From Leptodontidium sp. MPI-SDFR-AT-0119 (taxonomy: Eukaryota > Ascomycota > Leotiomycetes > Helotiales > Leptodontidiaceae), in contig JAHLEZ010000001.1 in the NCBI GenBank assembly GCA_020726505.1, positions 2,542,001 to 2,606,000 of the forward strand: 64,000 bases of DNA, in the 5' to 3' direction. Position 1 is the first letter of the stretch. Each line of letters begins with the position of its first letter. The translations under genes were made by a program, and so were the position numbers. Shown piece by piece: positions 36,403 to 46,439 of the stretch. Under the pieces are notes generated by a model that had not been told where the DNA came from, made no database searches, and saw only the letters and a program-made list of their open reading frames with translations.

Positions 36403-37283
36403 ATGCAAATTTCTCTTATCACCACACTGGCAGCGCTTGTATCACTGGCACAGTGCACCGTAACGAAGCCAGCAGCAGGCGATCAGTGGATTGTAGGAGA
36501 GAAAAGCACAATTGCCTGGGACACAGCTGGATTCAGTGACAAGATCGACATTGCTTTGGTTCCGGCTGGTGCAACAGACACTTCTGTCATCATCGCTCAG
36601 ATCGCAACAGCAACGGCAAACACAGGCTCTTATACTTGGGCACCACCATCCACGATGAGTGGAGGGGAAGTGTCGGTCATTATCGTCAACTCGCAGCAGT
36701 CGTCCGCATCGAGCTCAATTTCAGTTTCTCAGACTTCGAGTACTTCGGGAGTGTTTGTAATTGTTATCTCGTCTGGGGTATGTGTAAATCTCTGAGAGTC
36801 AAGTCGATTAAAGCTAAAAGAGAATAGTCAAAAGGGTCCAACTCCAATGGCTCCCATGGATCCAAGAACAACACCACAGAGACAGCCACCGCGGCACTCA
36901 CCACAACAATCTCCTCAACGGCGACTGTATGAACTCCATGTCCAGACCCTTTCAATAGAACTGACAATGAAATACAGTTGACAAACCACATCACTGTACC
37001 AGCAAACATCACCACCCCACAAACGTCTCAGCCAACAGCTGTGGAAGAGACCACAACAATTCTTTCTCCAGCAGCTCCATATGCCAATTCAACGGCCACC
37101 ACTACCGCTGAGGCAGCGGGAGTGACTGCACCTTCTCAGACGCTTCTTACAAGTGTCAGCGGAACCGGTGCTGGAGGCGCTCAGCAAACTTTCACTGGTG
37201 CAGCTCCTGCCCTGGAAATGAACAGAGCTCAGATGATGATCTCAGGCGGAGTTGCTGTTCTGACGGCCATTCTTTTCTTGTGA
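36403..37283 (+). CDS. Kre9/Knh1-like Ser/Thr-rich GPI-anchored surface protein
   Basis: Three exons, 36403-36777, 36828-36926 and 36978-37283, encode 259 residues. The signal peptide is MQISLITTLAALVSLAQC. The next ~95 residues fit the yeast Kre9/Knh1-like (Ser-Thr-rich GPI) domain: VTKPAAGDQWIVGEKSTIAW..DTSVIIAQI and TGSYTWAPPSTMSGGEVSV. A long Ser/Thr/Asn-rich stalk follows. The end is hydrophobic and short (MISGGVAVLTAILFL), as for GPI attachment. The family sits at the plasma membrane and wall and is linked to beta-1,6-glucan or wall organisation. The first intron could alternatively start at 36751 (GTGTTT), which would remove a hydrophobic VFVIVISSG segment and fit the stalk better. Both choices keep the frame. 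Confidence 0.82.
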
Positions 37284-39288
37284 AACTGGTACGATTAATC
37301 GCATTGAAATTGGGATCTGGGCAAGGAATAACAGGCAAAGGAGTCCCCGCTGGGTTGGGAACAAGACTGTTTTGGGATGGAGTTGGTAAGGTACGAGCGG
37401 GTTTGTTGTTTTTAGCCGACGGTCGATCCGTCGCTGTACGAAATGTAATGAAAGCTGGAATCATTCCGTAAGACTGAATGCGACGCAAGCAGAGTTTTCA
37501 GTTTTCAAAGGTGGAGGCAGCTAGCTTTCAATATCTGCATGTTATTGTGAAGTGACGTTCAAACAGGGTAGCGAACCCAAGAATCGGACGATGCGCTGAC
37601 ATAAGACTGAATACCACCGATCTCATACTACGATGGTGGGTCAGAAGTTTGATTTTGACAGGTAAGCTGACGTCCATGCGTTTCCCCGTCTTGGGGAGCA
37701 CTTTTTGTAAACGGATGTAGAAATTCAAATAATTTGGTCTCCACGTGACCTACCCCCTTTTCGCTTCCGAGGCATGTTGGAGTTGCCGAAGCGGGGTTTT
37801 CGCCGGATTCATTTCATGAAACTGGAGAAGCAAACATCGATATCCTGCTTCACTCACAAGAATGACTATAGGTTTTTTCTTATTTTCCTGGCATCATGCC
37901 GAATATTTTTGCAACCCACATTTGCAAACGACTGTATGGGCCCCTCATAGCGCCTCTGGCAGCAAACCCGAACCCGACCTAAAGGCTTACACATCCACTC
38001 ACCGGGGTCAGCAACTTCAGTACATTCGTACTCTGTGTCTACTGGAAGAGATGCACGGATCGTGTACCAAGGTATGGTGAAACTTCAGGTCAGCCAAAGA
38101 TCTCAATACCGAAAAACAGCCTGCTACTGTAAGCACCGCAGGGAATTCATTGCAGAGCTGTCAGATAGCTGCATCACGGACCCGAATCCTCCAGCGGAAC
38201 TCCACTGTGTCTGAATGAAGCAATTTCATCGCGTTCTAATCGCCATGTTAGATGTCGAGACATCGAGACCAGTGACTCAACTCTCGGGCCTGTATTCCTC
38301 CTCGAATCACTTAAGTCCGCCAAGTCCATGGTCGTTCGGGGATATGATGATCTGGTAGTGCGTTATCCAGAGACCGGCCGAACTCGTCGGGGGAAGTACC
38401 CAAAAGTCTACATCCTAGCCTTACTTTTTCTCAACAGCATGCTCTTCAGCGGCGCAAAATCACGCCGGCTTAATGTCAATGGAACCTTCGCTGATAAATC
38501 ACTACATACCACCAAGAAGGGAATGCCCGTCTCAGGCGCGCCACATCGCCAATCAGCAGAGGCTCAACAAGCCCTTGCATCGTCACGTCAGCACTACCGA
38601 TAATTTTTTCTGGCGAGCAGCTCCCCCTTGAGGCAGACTCAAATAGTACAAACAATGTGCTGAGATTCTGATAGGCCAGAACATGATGTCAACGATGGCC
38701 TCAAACTTGATATCGGACAATGATAGTCCGATCCCTGTCAGCCTTATAGATTGGCATCGGAAATCTGGTCTGTCCTTTGTGCCGGCTGACAACAAAGGGA
38801 AGTGCTCTTGGGTATGACGGCCTTAACGGAGTTCCACTCTCGTGCCTCTGCTTCAGTGTGAGCGAATTATGCGAATTATTCATCCCGAACCCGAGTATTA
38901 TCATACCTCTCCACTGAGGCATAGCGGCCTGAACAAGTAAGTGCTGTTTATATGGGGAACACCAACTATCTGGAATAGTGGTTGTTTTGACCGGCATGGA
39001 GACGTCTCTTAGGCACATGCCCTCAAACCCCTGCCTCCCATTTGATACACTACCCATATTTTCCTTTCTTGGGGTCTCCACGAAAATATATATCATTCCC
39101 TCTTCTCCTCGGACTATTTCAAAAGATCGAATCCAGATTCTGCCTTTGTCTGTCCCGTTCGCTCCTCCGCAGCCTCATCACTCATCTGCCTTGGAGATTG
39201 ATTTGTTGTCCTGCATCATCAGCCACCAGCCCAAATTTCAACATTATCTTATCTTTCACAAGAAGGTACACAACTACAGTCCGTCCCA
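37284..39288. other. Intergenic, 2 kb
   Basis: No supported gene. The last 200 nt are pyrimidine-rich (TTCCTTTCTTGGGG, CCCTCTTCTCCTCGG), as expected of the leader of the efflux-pump gene that follows. Confidence 0.5.
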
Positions 39289-41074
39289 ATGGCTGCTAAC
39301 GAGGAACCCAACATCTCTGCAGCAGAGAAGGAGCAGGGAGTTTCTTCGAATCAACCCACCAATTACCTCGCACCAGAAAAGAATGAAGTTCAAGATGTCT
39401 CGGAAAACACATCCATCACTGGCCTCGACGAAATCGACCAAGAGAAACAACAAGCCGAGACACCAGCAGAAGAGACACCACCTCGTGATATCACTGGATG
39501 GAAATGGGTCGTCGTTGTCCTCTCCATTCTAAGTTCAACCTTCCTGTTCGCTCTCGACAATACAATCGTCGCAGATATCCAACCAGTCATCGTCCGACAA
39601 TTCGATTCAGTATCTAAGCTCAGCTGGCTCAGTGTATCTTTCCTTATCGGAGCAGCTGCCACGAATCTTGTATGGGGTAAGATCTTTGGTCAGTTCAATG
39701 CGAAATGGACGTATATCCTTTGCGTGACGCTATTCGAAGTCGGCTCTGCAATCTGCGGTGCAGCTCCCACAATGGAAGCTCTGATTGTTGGACGAGCTAT
39801 CTGTGGTGTAGGAGGCTCTGGAATGTATGTTGGTGTCATGACTTTACTTGCTGCTACAACTACTATTCATGAACGTCCCATGTATGTGGGAGGAACTGGT
39901 CTCACTTGGTAAGCCTCCCCACAACCCCGTCCCCGATCAACTTCTAACCTCACTCAGGGGACTCGGCACCGTTCTAGGACCCATCATTGGAGGAGCATTT
40001 ACAGATTCATCTGCTGGTTGGAGATTCGCGTTCTACATAAATTTGTTTATCGGAGGTCTTTGTGCACCTGTATATATTTTCATGCTGCCAAACTACGATC
40101 CCCGTCCTGGAGTTTCCCTCATGGACCGAGCTCGTGAGATGGACTACCTCGGAGCACTTCTCACTCTTGGAGCCTTTGTTTCGGGAGTTATGGCTATCTC
40201 ATTCGGAGGTGTGCAATATGAGTGGAACAGTGGCACTATCATTGGACTGTTCGTCTGCTCTGGTGTTCTCTTCATCCTCCTGGGCCTCCAACAAGTCTAC
40301 ACCATCTTCACCAACACATCACGAAGAGTCTTCCCCGTCGAGTTCTTCAAGTCTCGAACAATCCTCATTCTATTCGCCATGACAGCCGCAGGTGGAACTG
40401 CAGTCTTTATTCCCATCTACATGATGCCTATCTACTTCCAATATACCCGAGGCGACTCGGCTCTCGACGCTGGTGTCCGACTTCTGCCATTTATCTTTCT
40501 AATGATATTCGCAGTCATCGGAAACGGCGCGATCCTCTCCGCATACGGATATTACATGCCCTGGTACACACTTGGAGGTATCTTTGTCATCATCGGCGGT
40601 GCGCTCATGTACACAGTCGGAACCGGGACTGCCACCGCAACAGTTTACGGATATAGCATTCTCATCGGTTTCGGTTGTGGTCTGTTTGCTCAAGCATCAT
40701 TCTCCGTTGCCCAAGCTATTGTCGATCCAGAACATGTCGCTTCAGCCGTCGGGTTCATCACTTGTGCTCAAGTCACTGGCGTCACCATCGCCCTTGCGAT
40801 CGCCAATTCCGTCTTCCTCAATGGCTCGCAGGATAAAATCGCCGCTCTGCTTCCTGAAGTTCCGTTGAGTGATATTCAGGCTGCTATTGCCGGCGCGGGA
40901 AGCGATTTTGTGGAGAGTCTAAGCCCAGAACTGCAAGCTGGTGTGCTTCATGCGATTGTGGATAGTATGAGCAAGACTTATATCCTTGTGGTTACTGCTG
41001 GAGCAGTTGTCGTCGTGCTGAGTGCTGGCATGAAGAGAGAGAGGTTGTTCATAGCTGCTGGTGCTGCCGCTTGA
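39289..41074 (+). CDS. MFS drug/toxin efflux pump, DHA2 (14-TM) type
   Basis: Two exons, 39289-39908 and 39958-41074, encode 578 residues. A ~65-residue acidic cytosolic N-terminus precedes TM1 (WVVVVLSILSSTFLFALDNT), which carries the DHA2 motif LDNTIVADIQPVI. Further marks are VSFLIGAAATNLVWGKIFGQ, the motif-C-like GLGTVLGPIIGGAF, and about 14 hydrophobic segments in total. The C-terminus is a long amphipathic piece and a last TM helix. DHA2 members export drugs, mycotoxins or secondary metabolites by proton antiport at the plasma membrane. No biosynthetic core gene is adjacent, so the cargo cannot be named. The 49-nt intron sits inside the conserved W|GLGTVLGP. Confidence 0.93.
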
Positions 41075-41398
41075 ATTCAGAGTAGGGTGGATATCTCAGA
41101 GGCTAGTTTTAAGAATGGACGAATGGCGTTAGGTATAGAGGGGGTTATTTATGCCTGGCATTAATGTTGTAATATTTGGCTAGGAGTCTAGGTCCGCAAA
41201 CTCTCCACAATAGAAACCGTATGACTTTCATGCATTTTCCAATTCACGCTAGAGTCTTTGGGGTGTAATTCAAAACTTTCACTTAGATGTGATCATATTT
41301 ACATTGCGAGACAGACCAATACAAAATGTACTGCATATACCACCTCGAAAGTCAATAATTCCAGGCCTATTTGCGCACGCAGCTTTCCTCGGTCGGTG
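41075..41398. other. Intergenic, convergent 3' ends
   Basis: 3' flanks of the efflux-pump gene and the Helo-like gene. Nothing else seen. Confidence 0.5.
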
Positions 41399-43723
41399 TT
41401 ATGGTGGTGATGTCCCAGTCGCGGTTCGTCCTCGGAAACGACCCCGACTTCGACTACCAGTACGACCCGGAACGCCCAAATCAGAATCTGAAGCCGAGTC
41501 ATACTCAGAATCAGACTCGACGAACCCACCAGCCTTTCTCTTGCGCTCCCTTTCAGCCCTCTGATTATTAAGCACTTGATTTCCAACCAGCCCTCCAATC
41601 ACGGCCTCGAGTATGTGCCGTTTACTATTTTCTCCCTGGCGAGGTGCTGGATCTTTCGTAGCACCAATTGACCCAGCGCCAATCGCCGCAGTCAGAATTC
41701 GCTTTCCTTTTTCTCCACTCCAACTCCCAGTCTCATTTCTGACACGGAATGCTTCGGTCGCACCAGCTAGCAAGGCAGCTTTTGCTGCCTGCTGAAACTG
41801 TGATGGTGGCACATCTTTACCGTTTACCGTCGCTTCTGGACTTCGGGAACGATTCCTGCGCTTGTAGTCAAAGGAAAAGTCTTCCCGGGACCGAGATCTT
41901 GAACCTGTTGGGCTTGAATCACGGCGGTAATGGTAGGCCTTACTTCCCTGGAACAAGTTCTCTGTTGGTGAAGGGTTGGGAGGTTTTGCCACTTTCTCAA
42001 ACTTCACATTCTTCCGCGACTTCGAGGCGGACGAAGATGGACGATTCCGTTCGCCGTATGCTTGGCCTCCACCGATGTATAGCTCTTCATTACTCCTGGA
42101 CATCGGTTTCTGTCGAGTCGGGGAACTGCTTGCTCGTGTGCGTTTCGGTTGACTCGGTAATTTCAGCCAGTCGTCCACTTTCTCTCCGCTTCCAACTGGG
42201 CTTCTGTCTCCTTTTTTGTTCAATTTGGTCGTAGATCTTGCCTTTCCGGCCGTGGTGTCGGAATCTGAACTGTCGTTAATTGGGTCAGATTGTCGCTCAT
42301 AACGGCTCTTCTGCTTTCGAACATCTGGTCCAGACCAGCTAGTTGTGCGAGTGGGCTGCTGGGGCCTTGTTGAAGCTGAACCAAAGTTCTTTTGCTGAGA
42401 AGTCTCTCTCAATAAGGTAGACTGACTTGTCGCTGCTTCGGATATAGAATAATATGATTCGGCATACGGACGGGGCTGTCGAGGTTCCGAAGTGTCGACG
42501 TTGGAACCAACGTCGACTTCAAGCGCGACAGAACTTGAGGCTTGATTGTTGTCGTTTTGGATGGGTGTTATTGCTGGTGATACAGACTTAGCCGCTTTGA
42601 AGTCACTCGGATCTGCCACAACAATGGGTTGGTCAACTTTGATGCGAGGTATTCGGCGCCTTCTAGTCGCAGCGATATCGAGTGGCGTTTCTATACCAGA
42701 AGATCGTGGACCCTCTCCGTTGCTGGGTGTTCGTGGACCCGGTGCATCTTTTTGAATGTATCCTTGTAGAAGTGGTCCTTGCGGGGGCTGTTCTTGTTGA
42801 AGATATTCAGAGCGCATTGCATTCTCCTGCGACGTTCCCTCCTGGATATGAGCATCCAAACTTGAATCATCCCCCTCAACAGTCCCAAGTAACGAGAGAT
42901 TCGTCGTTCGAAATGACGCATTGCCACACCAGGACTGTGTAGTTGAACCGCTCTGTTCAACGGCCTCATCCAAGACGCCAGTTTGATCCAGCTTCATCAT
43001 ATAAGCCTTCAAGACCTCCATATGACGATCAAGTGAATCGCTCTTGAAGCCCAACGACACGAGCTGCGACCGAAACTGCCTCCAAACCTCCTTATCGTCA
43101 TCCGCATAAGTGGACAAAGACAACACAGATTCCATCGCTTGATACCGCTGCGATGCACGAGCCCGCGTCGCAATAAACAAAACAGCCTTTCTCATATCCT
43201 CAAATCGCTCCAAGCGATCATGCATCTCAGCAAAGCCAGTCTCCATTTGATTCTCAATCCGTCCCGCGATATCTCCCACTCGCTCCGTGGCTTTCAGATT
43301 GATGGAATCCACCAACACAGCAAGTGTAGATGTATACGTGATGATTTTCCACCTCAACTTCCCCAGATCCTCGATCTCCGTCCCGAATCTGAAGCGCTGC
43401 CATAATTTGGATGCTTTTCCCACCTCTGTACTATCTGGTGCTAACCCGTGATACTTCGTCAGAAGGGCATCGATGCCTTCTAATACGCCTTTACAACCGT
43501 CAGCTATCTCGGTTAGCTCTTTCGTTTTCCCAGGCCCAGCATTGAAGATCAGGGAGTCCTTTCGCTCTGCTTCATCGCGAACAGTCCGTAAGACGCTATG
43601 CAGACTGCGCACCTCGCGCGCAATCTCGATGTACTCGCCGCCGGCTTCCTTGCAATTGCGGTAGTTCTTGTGCGCGAGTTGGATCAGGAGGATGATATCA
43701 CCAACGGAGCTTCCGAACGACAT
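41399..43723 (-). CDS. Large protein with Helo-like/STAND N-terminal domain and glycine-zipper C-terminus
   Basis: One uninterrupted 774-codon frame. The N-terminal ~220 residues (MSFGSSVGDIILLIQLAHKN, EVRSLHSVLRTVRDEAERKD, YTSTLAVLVDSINL) look like the helical fungal N-terminal domain found on STAND/NLR and HET-S/Helo-like proteins. No NACHT/NB-ARC or repeat domain follows. The centre is a disordered Ser/Arg/Pro-rich stretch with RS pairs. The C-terminus has two similar Gly/Ala helices, KRILTAAIGAGSIGA (about residues 690-705) and KRHILEAVIGGLVGN (about 720-735), each after a basic KR, then a basic, acidic-patched tail. Gly-zipper helices can insert in or bind membranes. A role in membrane or wound/incompatibility signalling is possible, but inferred only from the domain type. 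Confidence 0.75.
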   Translation of the reverse strand: MSFGSSVGDIILLIQLAHKNYRNCKEAGGEYIEIAREVRSLHSVLRTVRDEAERKDSLIFNAGPGKTKELTEIADGCKGVLEGIDALLTKYHGLAPDSTEVGKASKLWQRFRFGTEIEDLGKLRWKIITYTSTLAVLVDSINLKATERVGDIAGRIENQMETGFAEMHDRLERFEDMRKAVLFIATRARASQRYQAMESVLSLSTYADDDKEVWRQFRSQLVSLGFKSDSLDRHMEVLKAYMMKLDQTGVLDEAVEQSGSTTQSWCGNASFRTTNLSLLGTVEGDDSSLDAHIQEGTSQENAMRSEYLQQEQPPQGPLLQGYIQKDAPGPRTPSNGEGPRSSGIETPLDIAATRRRRIPRIKVDQPIVVADPSDFKAAKSVSPAITPIQNDNNQASSSVALEVDVGSNVDTSEPRQPRPYAESYYSISEAATSQSTLLRETSQQKNFGSASTRPQQPTRTTSWSGPDVRKQKSRYERQSDPINDSSDSDTTAGKARSTTKLNKKGDRSPVGSGEKVDDWLKLPSQPKRTRASSSPTRQKPMSRSNEELYIGGGQAYGERNRPSSSASKSRKNVKFEKVAKPPNPSPTENLFQGSKAYHYRRDSSPTGSRSRSREDFSFDYKRRNRSRSPEATVNGKDVPPSQFQQAAKAALLAGATEAFRVRNETGSWSGEKGKRILTAAIGAGSIGATKDPAPRQGENSKRHILEAVIGGLVGNQVLNNQRAERERKRKAGGFVESDSEYDSASDSDLGVPGRTGSRSRGRFRGRTATGTSPP

Positions 43724-44315
43724 TTTGAGGTATGGTATCTGATTGAGCGGAGAATTGATTTAATCAGGGTGATTTGGAAGAGATTTGTGAGAGGTGTGAT
43801 CTGGCAAGGCTGAGGGGCACGCCCATTCAGCCCCCAACCACTCACCGAGGCATAGCCACATAATGAGAAAGTCAGGTGTGTATGCAGCAGAGCCCCGATC
43901 AGGCGTTGGTCAGGCATTCCTCCCACGATTCTGTATGCAGTCCTCAGGTAACAAAAGCGAGAATTGGTCGATGTTTCAGTCTTGATGGGTGGTATTACCA
44001 AACACTGGCGATCACCTGTAAATCTCACCATCAGCATTAAAACAAACCATTATCACAACCAACCTCTCGAGTCCTGCACCTAGGATAGTAAGCAGGTATT
44101 CATTAGTGTTCAACAAAAGCAAAGAAACTTATATCTACTGTCAAGCACCAACTAGATCCACGTCCTAGAACCCCACCAAACGCCACCATCAGTCATACAA
44201 TTCCATTCCCATACAATCCAATCCCGTAAAATGCCACAACGCCATTCTCGTCTCAAGATATAAGCAACGCCCTACGAGCCTATCCTTTCAAAGTCAAGTA
44301 GGCCACTCTCGACGC
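43724..44315. other. Intergenic
   Basis: 5' side of the Helo-like gene and 3' side of the membrane-protein gene. No additional gene seen. Confidence 0.5.
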
Positions 44316-45190
44316 TCAAGACTTTCCAGCGAACCCATCCCGATCAGCAGGTCGAACATACCCGCTCTCGCTATCAGTGTAAGAAAACGGTCTCGTTTTA
44401 TTAGGACTCGTAAGTTCGTGTAGTTCATTTGAAGTTTGCTTCAGGGCTAGATTAAACAGCCTAGAGATGCGAAAATTAGTATGTAGAACTCAGGAAATGC
44501 TGGTAAACTATGACCCAAGAGAAAACAACATACCTCAACCCCGCACTGGGATGTGCAATGTCCCTCTCCTGCGACGAATAGTAGGCTGGCGTAGGTTGAA
44601 ACATCTGAGATCCTACAGGTGGACTCGGATATCCTTGCGGAGTCATCCTCCCTGTCTGCATCATACCCGTCCGCTCATCAGTTGGCGGACTTAGACTTCT
44701 ATAGCTCTCCGTTTCTGCTCCCGCCCATCTACTTTCCGCCACAACAGGCGTCTTCTTCAGGTTGGGATACTGAACTTAGGAAATCCCACCAACAGCTGGT
44801 TGATATGAGTTCTGATTTTGGGGTTGTGCGGTAGCTTGGTGTTGCAGTATCTCCTTTACGCTTTGTCGGCGTCCACACATGTAAAGAAGAGCTGAAGCGA
44901 GGGCCACGACCGCAACGGCACCGATGACTATACCAGCTATTGGCCCTGCCCAAAGAGATGGTCTCGAGCTATTGGAATGATGTGGGGGAGCGAGTATAGG
45001 ACTTGCTGTTGTCTCAGCTGCGATGCTTACCAACGTAGAAGCGGTAGGTGTCGGAGTGAAAGTGGCTCCAGTAGCAGTCGTGGTTCGCGATGGCCGAGAC
45101 TCAAAATGGCATCTCTATTTAGTAAGCACGAGATACTCCTAAAAGCTACCTTGTCCTTCTGCCAATCCCTCATGAAACCACCGCCATCGT
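44316..45190 (-). CDS. Single-pass membrane protein gene interrupted by an in-frame stop; 5' end unresolved
   Basis: Firm exons are 45190-45150, 45114-44534 and 44460-44316, and their phases agree. The main exon encodes a Thr-rich outer stretch (TTTATGATFTPTPTAS), one TM helix (LWAGPIAGIVIGAVAVVALA, codons about 55-78) with Cys-Gly-Arg-Arg after it, and a Gln/Pro-rich tail. The last exon continues the tail (SYTDSESGYVRPADRDG) to TGA at 44318. A TAA at 44778-44776 (exon codon 113, in the context VGGIS-stop-VQYPN) breaks the tail, but the same frame remains open for the next 81 codons. Ancestral CAA is likely. An unusual 39- or 42-nt intron starting GTTGGT could instead remove it. Upstream exons with the signal peptide lie within 45191-45640 but I could not fix them. 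Confidence 0.55.
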
Positions 45191-45818
45191 CTAAAGCATT
45201 AAGTATTTCTCGCCAAACAACCCCCATATCATAGAACAGGGTCTAGAATAAGCAAGATCTCACCTGCACTTCCTGACCGAACCCTTCACTGGACCCGACG
45301 ACTGGGAGCAGTAATTTACTTCCGTGTACTGCCGAGATTCTTTCAAATGGAGATGGGCAAAGAAATAATTCTAGGGTTGGAAAAATGTCACAATAAAGGA
45401 GCTGTGCCTGACGAAGGGGAGGCAAACGCGGGGTCGTGGGGGGTCGGAAGGAAGGGCACGTTTCAAAGCACCCAGACGGGAAATGAGTGGACACGCGGGA
45501 TGATTTCATCGTTTCAGTGGATCTGAGCAAGATGAGAAGCTCCGTTATCAAAAATGTTGGGCTGACCCGTTTGACTGCTGGGGAGTTGCTGTTAAGAAAA
45601 AGGAATACATGGCTGGTACGGAGATAGACCTTCAAGTCACCACCACTGGGAGATTAACAGCGAACAATGAATTTTGTATGATGGCATGAATTGAGTCATG
45701 CATTCGCCATGTGGCCCGATGGTATAATAGTATAATCCAATTTTGTGCCCTCAAATATCCCAGAAACGCTCAATCAAATGCTCCAATCTTTTCTATACAC
45801 CAGTGTAATGCAATCCAT
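45191..45818. other. Unresolved 5' exons and promoter
   Basis: This stretch should hold the first exon(s) of the membrane-protein gene. Candidates include a Cys-containing piece (TEVNYCSQSSGPVKGSVRKC, near 45260-45320) followed by a GTGAGA donor, but it joins the next exon out of frame. Using GTCAGG as donor restores a different frame. I leave it open. Confidence 0.4.
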
Positions 45819-46439
45819 CTAGATCAAGTACAAAGCCGCACCAATAGCAGCACCCCAAATAGGAGCGGCAGTCATCATCGCAGCTCCAGCAGTGGAAGAG
45901 CTTGTTGGGGACCCAGTTCCGGTAACTGAACCCAAGTTCGTACGGGTGGCCAAGCTGGAGAGTTGTGCGCTTGCTTCACTGGCTTGAGATTTAACAGCAG
46001 CGCTGATGCTGCTCGCTTGGCTGATCAGAGCGCTCTTCTCAGCTCCGGTGGCTGTAGATGCTACTGATTGAATGCTCGAAACCTGTGCGGAAGCCTCGGA
46101 GATGGCGGAACTCAAGCCAGAGGCCAAAGCACCTGTTGCGGTAGAAAAAGCTCCTCCAACGACACTCGTGGCGGTAGAAAGCGCGCCTCCAGCCAGACTT
46201 GTTCCAGTAGACAAAGCCCCGTCCAAAACACTTGTAGCCGTTGATAATCCTCCAGCAATAACACTGGTGGCTGTGTCGAGTCCTCCGCCCACGACGCTGG
46301 TAGCTGTGCTGAGAGCACCTCCGATGTCTGAAGTCAAGCTGTCGATGGCACCGCCGATATTCGAAGTGAAAGCATCAAGGTTTTGTGCGTTTGCAGAAAC
46401 AGCCAGAACGGCAATGATTGGTACGGCAGAGAAACGCAT
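45819..46439 (-). CDS. Secreted GPI-type protein made of 11-residue repeats
   Basis: A single exon of 206 codons. The signal peptide is MRFSAVPIIAVLAVSANA. Residues 24-122 form nine tandem 11-residue units of consensus ATSVxGGxLST (for example ATSVVGGGLDT and ATSVLDGALST), the last two degenerate. An Ala/Ser-rich helical stretch follows, then a Ser/Thr/Gly spacer and a hydrophobic end (WGAAIGAALYLI) that fits a GPI signal. There are no Cys, so it is not a hydrophobin. An 11-residue period with hydrophobic positions is known from amphipathic helices (apolipoprotein, alpha-synuclein and LEA-type 11-mers); Gly/Ser/Thr richness could also support beta structure. A surface-active or wall role is inference. 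Confidence 0.8.
   Translation of the reverse strand: MRFSAVPIIAVLAVSANAQNLDAFTSNIGGAIDSLTSDIGGALSTATSVVGGGLDTATSVIAGGLSTATSVLDGALSTGTSLAGGALSTATSVVGGAFSTATGALASGLSSAISEASAQVSSIQSVASTATGAEKSALISQASSISAAVKSQASEASAQLSSLATRTNLGSVTGTGSPTSSSTAGAAMMTAAPIWGAAIGAALYLI
46074..46370 (-). repeat. Nine tandem 33-nt (11-residue) coding repeats
   Basis: The repeats lie inside the secreted-protein gene, each encoding about 11 residues with TS at positions 2-3 and often ST at the end. Units 2 to 7 are the most alike, and units 8 and 9 are diverged. The DNA copies differ at many third positions, so the array is not a recent expansion. Confidence 0.75.

Noticed and set aside
37555..37640. tRNA-like GGGTTCGCTACCC string on the minus strand
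   Set aside because: Only a T-arm-like piece is present. No cloverleaf can be drawn around it.
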